In this document: in pieces, positions 6,893 through 13,735 of the stretch | Layout: each line of letters opens with the position of its first letter | Numbering within the stretch: position 1 is the stretch's first letter | Assembly (NCBI RefSeq): GCF_938041645.1 | Contig: NZ_CALIST010000053.1 | Location: 1-14,334 of the forward strand | DNA length: 14,334 nt | Origin: an uncultured Campylobacter sp. | GTDB lineage: Bacteria > Campylobacterota > Campylobacteria > Campylobacterales > Campylobacteraceae | Direction: 5' to 3' | Program-made: the position numbers and the translations under genes | Notes under the pieces: generated by a model | The model's input: the letters and a program-made list of their open reading frames with translations, nothing else | What the model was told of the DNA's origin: nothing | Database searches by the model: none

Positions 6893-7283
6893 CCATACAT
6901 ATATACCGCGCATTTACATTTGCTCGCCATATACGGCTGTGGCTAGCAGGCGCGAAGCAAGACGCATAGCGATCAGGGCGCTAGAGGAAGCCGACGAGTT
7001 TTTTGACAGCAAGGGGCTAGCCGTAGAACTCTTTTCGCCCGTGCTCGCAAACTCGGTGCAATATGCGGATAGAAGCTACGACGAGATTATGAAAATTTGC
7101 TTTATGCAGATCGACACGTGCGGAGAGATTTTTATCCCTAGCGCTAAGACCTGCGATCTATCTTTGATCGCAGGCTCAAAAGGCATAGGGTTAGAGATAG
7201 AATACGCAACCGCGAGAGGGTATAAAATCCACAACTATGAGGCCCTACGCAGGGAAAAATTTCATCAAAATTTAAAAGGATAG
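6885..7283 (+). CDS. Nucleoside 2-deoxyribosyltransferase-like protein (DUF4406/DUF7768 type)
   Basis: The 132-residue protein starts with the family-like motif RIYICSPYTAVASRREARR. It continues with a helix containing ALEEADEFFDSKGLAVELFSP, and ends with GSKGIGLEIEYATARGYKI, matching the S-x-G-x-x-x-E-x-x-x-A pattern of the nucleoside 2-deoxyribosyltransferase fold. Phages often carry such small proteins. They are thought to act on nucleosides or nucleotides or to bind such ligands, but the substrate is usually unknown. The start overlaps the preceding peptide gene by 8 nt, and an AAGGAAAAATC ribosome binding site precedes it. The assignment is by motif rather than whole-length recognition. 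Confidence 0.7.
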   Translation: MSSHTYIPRIYICSPYTAVASRREARRIAIRALEEADEFFDSKGLAVELFSPVLANSVQYADRSYDEIMKICFMQIDTCGEIFIPSAKTCDLSLIAGSKGIGLEIEYATARGYKIHNYEALRREKFHQNLKG

Positions 7284-7287
7284 AGAG

Positions 7288-7767
7288 ATGGACATGTTTG
7301 AAATGGGACCCGGAGCTGTTTCTTTACAAGAAGCGAGTTTCATATCCCTCAGCGAATTAAGGAGCGCACTATGGCGTATAAGCCTTTTAATAAAGAGATT
7401 AAACAGCATCAGGGGCGGTATAGGATGGACATCGCGAGCGTCTTCCGTCATAGGATGGACATCGCGAGTATCTTCCGTCGTTGATTTTGAGCAAGGATTT
7501 CAAATCAGAATTTTTGCTAGTAGTATAGGAAAAAGGAGCTACGATATTCCATTCGGTCATGAGGTACTTTTTAAAATATACGAAGATGTGCCCGAGAAGG
7601 ATGTTTACGAAATTTTAAGAGTGATTTTGCAAATTTTAAAAAAGTCGGATTTTGAAGAACCGATGTATGAAGAATATCTTAGGCAAAAAAATAAAGATTT
7701 AGAGTGGAAGAAAGAATGGGGAGATAAAACCGATGAGCTACAAAGAAAAATTAGAGATTCTCAATAA
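7288..7767 (+). CDS. Hypothetical protein with an internal duplication
   Basis: A 159-residue frame starting at ATG 7288, with AAAGGATAG upstream. Residues about 45-64 are two copies of IGWTSRxSSV produced by a 30-bp tandem repeat. The C-terminal two thirds (from about DFEQGFQIRIF) look like a normal folded acidic/basic protein with helices such as EKDVYEILRVILQIL. The N-terminal part is less convincing, because a different frame there (7371-7484) has a better ribosome binding site. The true gene may start later, be a fusion after rearrangement, or overlap a second gene. The 3' end overlaps the next gene by 35 nt. No family recognised. Confidence 0.6.
   Translation: MDMFEMGPGAVSLQEASFISLSELRSALWRISLLIKRLNSIRGGIGWTSRASSVIGWTSRVSSVVDFEQGFQIRIFASSIGKRSYDIPFGHEVLFKIYEDVPEKDVYEILRVILQILKKSDFEEPMYEEYLRQKNKDLEWKKEWGDKTDELQRKIRDSQ
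7371..7484 (+). CDS. Possible 37-residue basic protein overlapping the previous frame
   Basis: ATG 7371 follows an AAGGAG ribosome binding site at about 8 nt, immediately after a TAA in a third frame (7358-7360). The frame begins MAYKPFNKEIKQHQGRY and ends with two copies of MDIASxFRxR, made by the 30-bp tandem repeat. It is strongly basic. It lies wholly within the 159-residue frame, so only one of the two may be real here, or both may be used. The stop-RBS-start layout argues for it. The good C-terminal half of the longer frame argues that the longer frame is also translated. Confidence 0.35.
   Translation: MAYKPFNKEIKQHQGRYRMDIASVFRHRMDIASIFRR
7420..7479. repeat. 30-bp tandem duplication
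   Basis: Positions 7420-7449 and 7450-7479 are the same 30-bp unit (beginning ATAGGATGGACATCGCGAG) with only two mismatches (CG at 7439-7440, TA at 7469-7470). The length is a multiple of three, so it keeps both overlapping reading frames open. It looks like a recent slippage or unequal recombination event. Confidence 0.95.
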
Positions 7768-8071
7768 AGAGATTAAGGACATCAAAAGGCAAAAGGAGAG
7801 GGCGGAAAATGAATTTTTTAAAGCCGCAGCGGAGCAGATACGAGATGATTTTCCGTTCAGCAGCTCGCATAGAAATTTCCTTGACAGCAGGGGATTTTTC
7901 TTTTCGGCAAACGGGAAATTTAAATGCTCCAAAACGATGGACTATAGCAATCTATTTTTAGACGATATTACCTTTCGGCTTTATCACGAAAAGGGGCAGG
8001 CAGAAAAGGTCGAAAAGGCAAAGCAAATCATAGAAAAATTATATAAAGGAGAGGACAATGAGAGAGATTGA
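7733..8071 (+). CDS. Hypothetical coiled-coil protein
   Basis: A 112-residue protein starting at ATG 7733, inside the end of the previous gene, with GGGGAG about 11 nt upstream. Residues 1-40 (for example LNKEIKDIKRQKERAENEFF) form a highly charged helix likely to be a coiled coil. The centre, with DSRGFFFSANGKFKCSKT, is a compact region without known motifs, and a second charged helix ends the protein. The stop codon overlaps the YopX-family gene by 14 nt. No function can be proposed. Confidence 0.75.
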   Translation: MSYKEKLEILNKEIKDIKRQKERAENEFFKAAAEQIRDDFPFSSSHRNFLDSRGFFFSANGKFKCSKTMDYSNLFLDDITFRLYHEKGQAEKVEKAKQIIEKLYKGEDNERD

Positions 8072-8423
8072 GTTTAGAGCGTGGGATGTTCTAAATAATA
8101 AAATGCTTAATTGGGGCGATATTTTTCACTTACCGGCTTGGGAAATTTTCCCCGGAACTCCGGAACAAAGACCCTTTAATATTATGCAATATACGGGAAT
8201 GGAAGATAAAAACGGGCGCGAAATTTATGAGGGCGACGTCGTCAAATTCATTTCAAGACTTGACGATAGCAAAAGAATAGGCGCGGTCAGATACTGGGCA
8301 GGTGACGCTGCGTTCCTGATCGAGTGTGAAAGAGAGATATTCTTTTTGTTTCACGACGCGCTCAGTCGCGAAGTCATCGGCAACATCTACGAGAACCCCG
8401 AAATTTTAAAGGATACAAAATGA
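8058..8423 (+). CDS. YopX family protein
   Basis: The 121-residue protein carries the hallmarks of the YopX family (named after Bacillus phage SPbeta). They are MREIEFRAWD at the N-terminus, the central MQYTGMEDKNGREIYEGDVV, and GNIYENPEIL at the C-terminus. These conserved proteins occur in the early or accessory regions of many phages, and their molecular role is unknown. The full expected length is present. An AAAGGAGAGGAC ribosome binding site precedes it, and its TGA overlaps the next ATG (ATGA). Confidence 0.93.
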   Translation: MREIEFRAWDVLNNKMLNWGDIFHLPAWEIFPGTPEQRPFNIMQYTGMEDKNGREIYEGDVVKFISRLDDSKRIGAVRYWAGDAAFLIECEREIFFLFHDALSREVIGNIYENPEILKDTK

Positions 8424-8623
8424 GTGTCATATATGTATGCGATAGCTGCGGCGCACGCAGCGAGAATGACGTCAAAATTTACGAATTTGGAAAAGACGTC
8501 AAGGAATACACAGGTTTGGATGAATATGATCACTTGTGTAAAGAGTGCTTTAATGAGTTAAATGAAGAAAAAGATTTACGCATAGTGGGTAACCAAATCA
8601 CAAAGAGAAAGGATACAAAATGA
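8420..8623 (+). CDS. Small zinc-ribbon protein
   Basis: A 67-residue protein with two CxxC pairs, C7/C10 in CDSCGA and C40/C43 in LCKECF. Together they should bind one zinc ion and form a zinc ribbon. It overlaps both neighbours by ATGA, so it is translationally coupled. The last residues (KRKDTK) resemble the tail of the YopX protein (LKDTK), because the two gene ends share a 16-nt sequence. Small zinc ribbons of this type are common in phages. The partner, nucleic acid or protein, is unknown. Confidence 0.8.
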   Translation: MSVIYVCDSCGARSENDVKIYEFGKDVKEYTGLDEYDHLCKECFNELNEEKDLRIVGNQITKRKDTK

Positions 8624-9138
8624 CGACAAAAGAAATGATCGAGGTTCTGCAAGCTTATGAAGCGGGCGAAGATATAGAAATGAAAGAAAACGAGGGAGAG
8701 AGCTGGAGGGAAGTAAAATGGCCATTTTGGATTTGGGAAAATTTTAAGCTCCGTATTAAGCCCAAAGAGAAACAGCCGAAATTTAAAGTCGGCGACGTGC
8801 TCGTCCGTCTAGCAGATGAGGGTTTGCCACTTACTTTTCGAGATATTTGCCGCATTTCTTCAGTGGAGGCAAAAGAGTATGGGATAAAAAATTTATGCAA
8901 AGGCGGAGGAGCAATATTCGGTCCACTAGAAAGAATAGATCTATTTTACGTCAAAGCCGATGACATCCTTTGGTATTGGGAATACCAAAACGTATCTAGC
9001 GAGTGGGAAATGACAAACGCTAGATACACAAAAAGCGACCTTAGCAAAGAAGTGCTCGGCCCCAACGAAAGAGAAACGGCTATACCTCTTTATGCGCTCG
9101 GATTTAGACTACCGCAAAATCTAAAGGAGCAGAAATGA
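8620..9138 (+). CDS. Conserved-type phage hypothetical protein with tryptophan-rich modules
   Basis: The 172-residue protein opens with MTTKEMIEVLQAYEAGEDIE and a segment ending WIWENFKLRIKP. That is the pattern of a widespread group of phage accessory proteins in which a short helix is followed by a small W-x-F-rich beta module. A second part (from KFKVGDVLVRLADEG) resembles an SH3-like or YopX-like barrel, and the third (WYWEYQ, EWEMTNARYT) again contains a W-rich motif. This suggests several small beta modules in a row. It overlaps both neighbours by ATGA. The function is unknown, and the family likeness is from memory of motifs. Confidence 0.75.
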   Translation: MTTKEMIEVLQAYEAGEDIEMKENEGESWREVKWPFWIWENFKLRIKPKEKQPKFKVGDVLVRLADEGLPLTFRDICRISSVEAKEYGIKNLCKGGGAIFGPLERIDLFYVKADDILWYWEYQNVSSEWEMTNARYTKSDLSKEVLGPNERETAIPLYALGFRLPQNLKEQK

Positions 9139-9371
9139 CCTCTACAATAAAACCAAAAGAGATGATAATCGTTGATAAGCGAACTGGCGAAAAGGTAGAG
9201 CCTTGGAAAATAAATTTCGCCCAAAGAACCATCACGATAATATCGGGTTATGGCGAGGCGTGCGACCCGAAGCTATCTTTGCCGATGCCGATGGAAAACT
9301 ACAAGATACGTATGTGGACGGGTGAATTTGATGAGCGCAATATGCCGATTTACGAGCAGATAGGAGATTGA
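9135..9371 (+). CDS. Hypothetical protein with a YopX-like tail motif
   Basis: A 78-residue protein whose ATG overlaps the stop codon of the previous gene. It appears mostly beta-stranded. The end, RMWTGEFDERNMPIYEQIGD, resembles QYTGMEDKNGREIYEGD of the YopX protein encoded at 8058-8423: W/Y-T-G, an Asp three residues on, then I/P-I-Y-E. It may be a small relative or remnant of that fold. No function known. Confidence 0.7.
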   Translation: MTSTIKPKEMIIVDKRTGEKVEPWKINFAQRTITIISGYGEACDPKLSLPMPMENYKIRMWTGEFDERNMPIYEQIGD

Positions 9372-9372
9372 G

Positions 9373-9639
9373 ATGTTTGTATTGGTTTATATTATAGCGT
9401 GGGGTATGATTATATCGCCAGCATTATATGCATGGCTTTCTGTGTGGATGATTATTAAGGACTATTTTTCAAAATGGGATGGCTTTCGCGGGGAATATAT
9501 ATTACCCGAAAAATATAGAAAAATCTTGGCGCCAGCCTTTGCCATAACGACCGCGCTTCTTATTATCGGCATATCGATTTGGTGCTGGTATATAGCAGAC
9601 GATGTTTTAAATTTCTTTAGCGGATTGAAAGGAGAATAA
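9373..9639 (+). CDS. Small membrane protein, two segments
   Basis: An 88-residue protein with membrane segments at about residues 3-28 and 50-75, separated by a charged loop (KDYFSKWDGFRGEYILPEKYRK). A TAGGAG ribosome binding site precedes it, and the gene begins 1 nt after the previous stop codon. It has the size and two-segment form of some holins, but nothing else supports lysis: no endolysin is nearby and the gene lies in an early-type operon. Role unknown. Confidence 0.7.
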   Translation: MFVLVYIIAWGMIISPALYAWLSVWMIIKDYFSKWDGFRGEYILPEKYRKILAPAFAITTALLIIGISIWCWYIADDVLNFFSGLKGE

Positions 9640-9640
9640 A

Positions 9641-9886
9641 ATGCTAGATTTCATATTTTGGGGCATAACACTCAACTGTTATGCGTTTACGATACTTGTT
9701 CTTATAGTGAGAGCTCTGTTCCCAAACGGGCTTCGAAAAAAGCGCGAGAATAAACTACCGCCTATGGTGATCGCCATATTCACGCCGTATTTTGCATTTG
9801 TCTTAGGGGTCGCAATCTTTCTATCAATGGCATACTATAAATTTGATGCCGACAAGATAGAGGCGAGATTGGAGAAAAGACGATGA
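9641..9886 (+). CDS. Small membrane protein, two segments
   Basis: An 81-residue protein with hydrophobic segments at about 5-27 and 42-66, a basic loop between them (LRKKRENK) and a charged C-terminus (ADKIEARLEKRR). The basic loop suggests that the loop is cytoplasmic and both ends are periplasmic. AAAGGAGA precedes the start, which follows the previous stop codon by 1 nt, and the stop overlaps the next ATG. It and its upstream neighbour probably form a functional pair. Family not recognised. Confidence 0.7.
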   Translation: MLDFIFWGITLNCYAFTILVLIVRALFPNGLRKKRENKLPPMVIAIFTPYFAFVLGVAIFLSMAYYKFDADKIEARLEKRR

Positions 9887-10047
9887 GTAGCCCCGCCCGA
9901 GAAAAAGAGCGCGAGCTTTTGCAAAAAATCGACGATTTCGCGCAGAAGCATAATGAAAAAGGCGCGCTGGTAGAAAAAATCCATAAACGTCTGTTTGAGC
10001 TAAATTTAGAACAACTAAAGGAAATTTTAAAAAGGATCGAAAAATGA
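9883..10047 (+). CDS. 54-residue charged helical protein
   Basis: ATG 9883 overlaps the stop codon of the preceding gene (ATGA), and its TGA overlaps the next ATG (10044-10047), so the frame fills the gap exactly. The product starts MSSPAREKERELLQKIDDF and is almost entirely charged and helical with leucine spacing (LFELNLEQLKEILKRIEK), likely a coiled coil. No family is recognised. The double coupling makes it a confident gene despite its size. Confidence 0.75.
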   Translation: MSSPAREKERELLQKIDDFAQKHNEKGALVEKIHKRLFELNLEQLKEILKRIEK

Positions 10048-10400
10048 ATACGATTTTATTATTGATGTATTTAGCGGATCTGTCCGGCAAGATGGAGCCG
10101 CTATTGTTGGGTAGCCTTTGTATCCTTTTAGCAGGCATAATGTTGTGGTTTGGCGGCGTTCAATTTAACGACGACACGAGCGCGCGAATGGTAAAAGCCG
10201 CGAGGTGCATCATTAAAATATCAATAGCTGTTGTGATTTTTGCTTTTCTATACCCGTCCAAAAACACCCTTTATATCGCCGCTAGCGCAAAAGTGGGGCA
10301 GATAGGGATAGAAAAATTGCAAGGTAGCGATACTTTAGAAAAAGCATTGAAACTATTAGATAAAAAGTTAGATGAAGCTTTGGCGGAGGAAAAGAAATGA
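10044..10400 (+). CDS. Phage membrane protein, two segments plus cytoplasmic tail
   Basis: A 118-residue protein with membrane segments at about residues 20-38 and 56-70, and a charged helical tail (LEKALKLLDKKLDEALAEEKK). The part after the second segment, YPSKNTLYIAASAKVGQIGIEKLQ, resembles a known group of phage inner-membrane proteins with a P-S-K-x-T-x-Y motif and a lysine-rich end. Their role is unknown. AAGGA precedes the start, and both ends overlap neighbouring genes by ATGA. Confidence 0.75.
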   Translation: MNTILLLMYLADLSGKMEPLLLGSLCILLAGIMLWFGGVQFNDDTSARMVKAARCIIKISIAVVIFAFLYPSKNTLYIAASAKVGQIGIEKLQGSDTLEKALKLLDKKLDEALAEEKK

Positions 10401-10609
10401 TTACCGAAAATCAAAGACTACTGACGCAAAAAGAGGCGTCGGTTATGCTGGGATATTCGCAAAACAGCAATATTTTGGCTCAAATGCGAATGCCAAAAAA
10501 TAAGGGTAAATGGGAGTTTACCCCGCGCTTCATAATTTTTAACGGCGAAATTCGCTATCCCCTTGATTGGCTCAACGAGGATATCAAGAAGCTAAAAGAG
10601 GGGTGCTAG
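10397..10609 (+). CDS. AlpA/excisionase-like HTH protein
   Basis: A 70-residue protein starting LTQKEASVMLGYSQNSNILAQ at residue 9, the typical opening of a MerR/AlpA-type winged helix, followed by RFIIFNGEIRYPLDWLNEDI. This is the usual size and shape of excisionases and AlpA regulators, which bend att-site DNA or control integrase. It is the last gene of the operon, and its 3' end overlaps the 3' end of the integrase gene by 18 nt on the opposite strand. Position and fold make it the best excisionase candidate here. The assignment is not proven by sequence. Confidence 0.7.
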   Translation: MITENQRLLTQKEASVMLGYSQNSNILAQMRMPKNKGKWEFTPRFIIFNGEIRYPLDWLNEDIKKLKEGC

Positions 10610-11767
10610 CCCCTCTAAATAATCCGCCCACCACTGCAACACCCGTAAATGCTCCCGCGAGTTGAAGTCCCTAAAATACGCTTTATCCACTTCATTACCG
10701 GGCGTATGTAGCAGCACTTCATCAATTATACGTTTTTCAAACATCGCCCGCTCGCCGTCGGTTGCCCGAATAGCAAAGGTAGCAAACATCGAGCGAAAGC
10801 CGTGCGCGTGCAGATCGGCTATACCCAAGCGTTTTAGAGTTTTTAATAGCGTGCCGTCCGAGATAGACCAGCCGCTACGCACGGAATAGGTGCTCGATTT
10901 GAAAACTATCCCCTCCGCGCTTACTTCTTTTTGGCACTCTAAAATTTGCTTTGCCTGCCTCGGAAGCGGCAAGCGCGCATTTACTCCCGTTTTATTGTCG
11001 GTCTCTTTGAAATACACGAAATCCCCGTCTATTCTATCCCAACAAAGCTCCCTGATTTGATGCGGACGTTGCGCCATAATCAGATTGAAAAAAAAGAGGT
11101 TTTTAATCGTCGGCTCTATAAGGGCGTCTCTGACCGCCTCTATAATCTCTTTTAGCCGCTTTGGATCCGTCACGGCTTTTCTATGCTCTACTTTCCTCTT
11201 CGGATAAATTTCGCCCATATCACTGACAATCTCGTAGATAAACGATATGTCGCCCGCTACGTTTTGGGCGCGGGCAAATTTAAGCACGTCGCGTAGGATC
11301 GGTATTATCTTTTTAGCACTTGCAAAATTCACGCCCTTGGTTGCTGCGATCACTTCCTTTGTGCCGATCTCATCTATCGGCATATTACCTAGAGGTTGCA
11401 GCAGATGTTTATTTACGCGATTTATCATTTTACGGCGGGATTGCCTTATTTTCTCGTTATCCTCGGGCGGAATTTTAATATCCAGCCACGCATAGAAAAC
11501 ATCTTTTAGCTTCTGCTTTTGTAGCTCGTCGCTCGCGCCGGATTTACGCAAGTTCATCGCTTTTTCTCTAGCTTCAGCAAGGCTTATATCATCGAAACTT
11601 CCTAGCGTCGTGTAGCCTCTTTTTGTGCGTAGCTTATAGTATCTGCTGCCGTTTGCGAAACACACGAGATACAGCGCGCACGTGCTATCGATAGAATACG
11701 CCTTGAGCTTGCCGCTACCTTCAAATTTTAATTTCTTTACTTGCGTCGCGGTTAAAATTTTAGCCAT
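10592..11767 (-). CDS. int: Tyrosine recombinase, P4-family integrase
   Basis: The 391-residue protein has an N-terminal arm-binding domain of the P4-integrase type (about 1-80, with YTTLGSFDDISLAEAREKA), a core-binding domain (about 85-180) and the catalytic domain. The catalytic residues are R234 in AQRPHQIREL, a probable hairpin lysine near K259, H322 and R325 in HGFR, H354 in LLHTPGN, and the nucleophile Y364 in DKAYFRD. The ending RVLQWWADYLEGL is typical of this family, which usually inserts at the 3' ends of tRNA genes. AAGGG precedes the ATG. The gene reads away from the candidate attP, and its promoter must lie among the GTTATACA repeats, so autoregulation by integrase binding is likely. 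Confidence 0.95.
   Translation of the reverse strand: MAKILTATQVKKLKFEGSGKLKAYSIDSTCALYLVCFANGSRYYKLRTKRGYTTLGSFDDISLAEAREKAMNLRKSGASDELQKQKLKDVFYAWLDIKIPPEDNEKIRQSRRKMINRVNKHLLQPLGNMPIDEIGTKEVIAATKGVNFASAKKIIPILRDVLKFARAQNVAGDISFIYEIVSDMGEIYPKRKVEHRKAVTDPKRLKEIIEAVRDALIEPTIKNLFFFNLIMAQRPHQIRELCWDRIDGDFVYFKETDNKTGVNARLPLPRQAKQILECQKEVSAEGIVFKSSTYSVRSGWSISDGTLLKTLKRLGIADLHAHGFRSMFATFAIRATDGERAMFEKRIIDEVLLHTPGNEVDKAYFRDFNSREHLRVLQWWADYLEGLAPLF
10597..10616. terminator. Hairpin between convergent operon and integrase
   Basis: AGAGGGG at 10597-10603 and CCCCTCT at 10610-10616 form a 7-bp GC-rich stem around a 6-nt loop. Read on the minus strand the stem is followed by a short T-rich stretch (TCTTTTAG). 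It spans the last codons of both convergent genes, so it could end transcription of either. The T-run is short, so termination is only probable. Confidence 0.45.
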
Positions 11768-12100
11768 TTTATACCCTTGTTATACAGAAAGTTATACATT
11801 TTTTACAGCAATAATTATAAATCGATATAAATTAATATAAATTGAAAATAGCTTCAAAATGCCTTAAGGTCGAAGCTCTGTAAAGGGTTATACATTGATG
11901 TAAATCGATATAAAAAGAAGCAATGGTGACCCACAGGGGGTTTGACTTTAGTGCGTATATCGCCAAAAATAGGCAATATATAAATTTTAGTTATACACTT
12001 TTTTATACAAAAATTTTAGCAAGTATCTGGCGAGATTTATAAATTTTATGAAAAAATCAATTATACCGAAATTGCACGAAACCAAACGAAAGGATAGCTA
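11768..12100. other. Candidate phage attachment site (attP) and promoter region
   Basis: This 333-bp gene-free stretch separates the divergent integrase and terminase. GTTATACA occurs four times in the same orientation (11779, 11791, 11887, 11990), with near copies TTTATACA at 12002 and TTATACC at 11769 and 12061. Two pairs show the same 12-bp spacing (11779/11791 and 11990/12002), one on each side of the tRNA-like core at 11924-11945. The 14-mer TAAATCGATATAAA is repeated at 11818-11831 and 11901-11914. This is how integrase arm sites and accessory sites are arranged in a complete attP. The promoters of integrase and possibly terminase must also lie here. Confidence 0.65.
11924..11945 (-). 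other. tRNA 3'-end-like segment, candidate att core
   Basis: On the minus strand this stretch reads like the last part of a tRNA. TCAAAC can serve as the T-loop and CCCCT as the 3' strand of the T-stem. GTGGGTC would be the acceptor strand, A the discriminator base, and CCA the end. No D-arm or anticodon arm continues on either side, so it is a fragment and not a gene. P4-family integrases commonly carry such a copy in attP. I could not identify the tRNA from this length. Confidence 0.45.
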
Positions 12101-13657
12101 ATGAAAATTCCTCCAGAGCTTTACTTAAAATTTGCAAAAGATATAGAACCGGAAATTTTTGAGAACAAAACGCCGAAATTTCACCTGGACGTTTTGAAAT
12201 TTATCGATGGCGCAGATCAACACAAAGCCGTAGTTATATTTCGCGGTAGTGCAAAAACTACGCTACTCAATAAAATTTACGTCGTCAGCAGGCTGTATTT
12301 TTATGCAGAGCCTTTCATTATGATAGCTTCTGCAAACGATACGAAAGCAAAGCTATTTGTCGAAGCAATCAAAAATTCGATTGATAAAGCAGCCGCCAAA
12401 GGTTACGCGATAGAGCGCGGTAAGATTTGGAACAAAGACCGTATAGAGGTTGTCGTTAATCGCGGCAAAAAAGACCGAAACGGAAACGATATGGAGCGAA
12501 CCTGTCACGTAGTATCGCTCAGCTCCGGGCAGGATCCGCGCGGCGCTAATATTGACAACATGCGCCCGACGCTTATCATCGTCGATGATTTGGAAAGTAA
12601 AGACGGGCAATTCCCGGTCGGAAACAAGGCGAGCCGTCAAAAGCTTCGAGGCTGGTTTTATGCGGATCTACTGCCCGCCGTGCACCCAACTCGCGGCAAG
12701 GTGGTGGTATTGGGCACAATCCTGCACGAGGATAGCATCTTAAACAATATCGTGAACAATGAGAATATAGAAGAAACCAGCAAACAAGGATGGCGACATA
12801 TAAAAATTCCCATCATAGAAAACGGCGCGAGCGCCTGGCCGTCTCGTTTCCCTTTATCGCGCATAAAAGCAATACAAAATCAACTCGTTTCAAAAGGGCT
12901 TGCAAATGAATTTTACCAAGAATATATGTGCGCGGCGATCGATCCACAAAGAGCGATTTTCAAACGCGAGTATTTCCGCTACTTCGAGCGCGTAGAATAC
13001 GACATCAGCGCAGAACCGGAAGCCCTAAATATTACAGACGGCGTAAATATACGAACGCTGCAAATTAGAAAGGCCATAAATTTAACGCTAGGCGGCGAAA
13101 AAATAGAGCTTGCAAAATGTCAAATTTTTACAACGATCGATCTGGCAAGCGCAAACGGCCGCGACCAAACAGCAATGATAACTTCGGCTGTCGATAACAG
13201 AAATCGCATATTCATAATAGACATCAGCGCCGGGCACTGGACGCCGTTTGAAAAGAGCGTCGAGATCATACGGATTTTTCAAATATTCGGCTGCACCAGG
13301 ATAGGAATCGAAAAAGCCGGAATGCAAAACGATTTTTTCTATACGATTGACATCATACAAAAAATGACGGGAGTGCACCTACCCATTGATCAACTTAGCC
13401 ACGGCGGAAAGGCAAAAAATACCCGCATATCAAACCTAGAGCCATATTATCGCACGGGGCAAATTTATCACAACGCAAGCATAGACTCAAGCACTGAGCT
13501 AGAGGCGCAACTCCTCAGCTTCGATAGCGAAGTCGAGAGCAAAGAGGATGATCTGATGGATGCGCTCGCGTATTTACAACAATATATCGTGGGGCGAGAA
13601 TTTGATGAGCCAGACTATGAGGACGAGGACTACGAGGGCGCCGAGGCATGGGCGTGA
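12101..13657 (+). CDS. Terminase large subunit (packaging ATPase and nuclease)
   Basis: The 518-residue protein is a DNA-packaging motor subunit. The ATPase domain has a variant Walker A, FRGSAKTT (47-54), Walker B LIIVDDLE (158-165) with D162/D163 and E165, and the coupling motif VVVLGTILHEDS (201-212). The C-terminal RNase H-like nuclease has D347 in TTIDLAS, E404 in GIEKAG, and the final acidic motif DDLMDALAYL (D484/D487). The tail is very acidic (EPDYEDEDYEG). AAAGGATAG precedes the ATG. No small terminase gene lies directly upstream, and no portal gene follows within the remaining window, unlike the usual packaging cluster. Confidence 0.93.
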   Translation: MKIPPELYLKFAKDIEPEIFENKTPKFHLDVLKFIDGADQHKAVVIFRGSAKTTLLNKIYVVSRLYFYAEPFIMIASANDTKAKLFVEAIKNSIDKAAAKGYAIERGKIWNKDRIEVVVNRGKKDRNGNDMERTCHVVSLSSGQDPRGANIDNMRPTLIIVDDLESKDGQFPVGNKASRQKLRGWFYADLLPAVHPTRGKVVVLGTILHEDSILNNIVNNENIEETSKQGWRHIKIPIIENGASAWPSRFPLSRIKAIQNQLVSKGLANEFYQEYMCAAIDPQRAIFKREYFRYFERVEYDISAEPEALNITDGVNIRTLQIRKAINLTLGGEKIELAKCQIFTTIDLASANGRDQTAMITSAVDNRNRIFIIDISAGHWTPFEKSVEIIRIFQIFGCTRIGIEKAGMQNDFFYTIDIIQKMTGVHLPIDQLSHGGKAKNTRISNLEPYYRTGQIYHNASIDSSTELEAQLLSFDSEVESKEDDLMDALAYLQQYIVGREFDEPDYEDEDYEGAEAWA

Positions 13658-13735
13658 ATTCGCGCTGGCAAGACAAATGCGGGCGGACACCACTCCCGCA
13701 GGCGCAAAGCCCTAATGCTTACGCTCGTTTTGCAG

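Noticed and set aside
7420..7479. Two-copy repeat as the start of a CRISPR array or a diversity-generating template
   Set aside because: The units are directly adjacent with no spacers, there are only two copies, and no Cas or reverse transcriptase gene is in the window.
9373..9886. Two consecutive small membrane proteins as a holin/antiholin pair
   Set aside because: Size and segment number fit, but there is no endolysin or spanin nearby and the operon looks early and regulatory, so the call would rest on size alone.
11945..12020. Intact tRNA gene extending from the tRNA-like 3' end
   Set aside because: On the minus strand the adjoining sequence is AT-rich with no anticodon arm, D-arm or matching acceptor strand, so only a 3' fragment is present.
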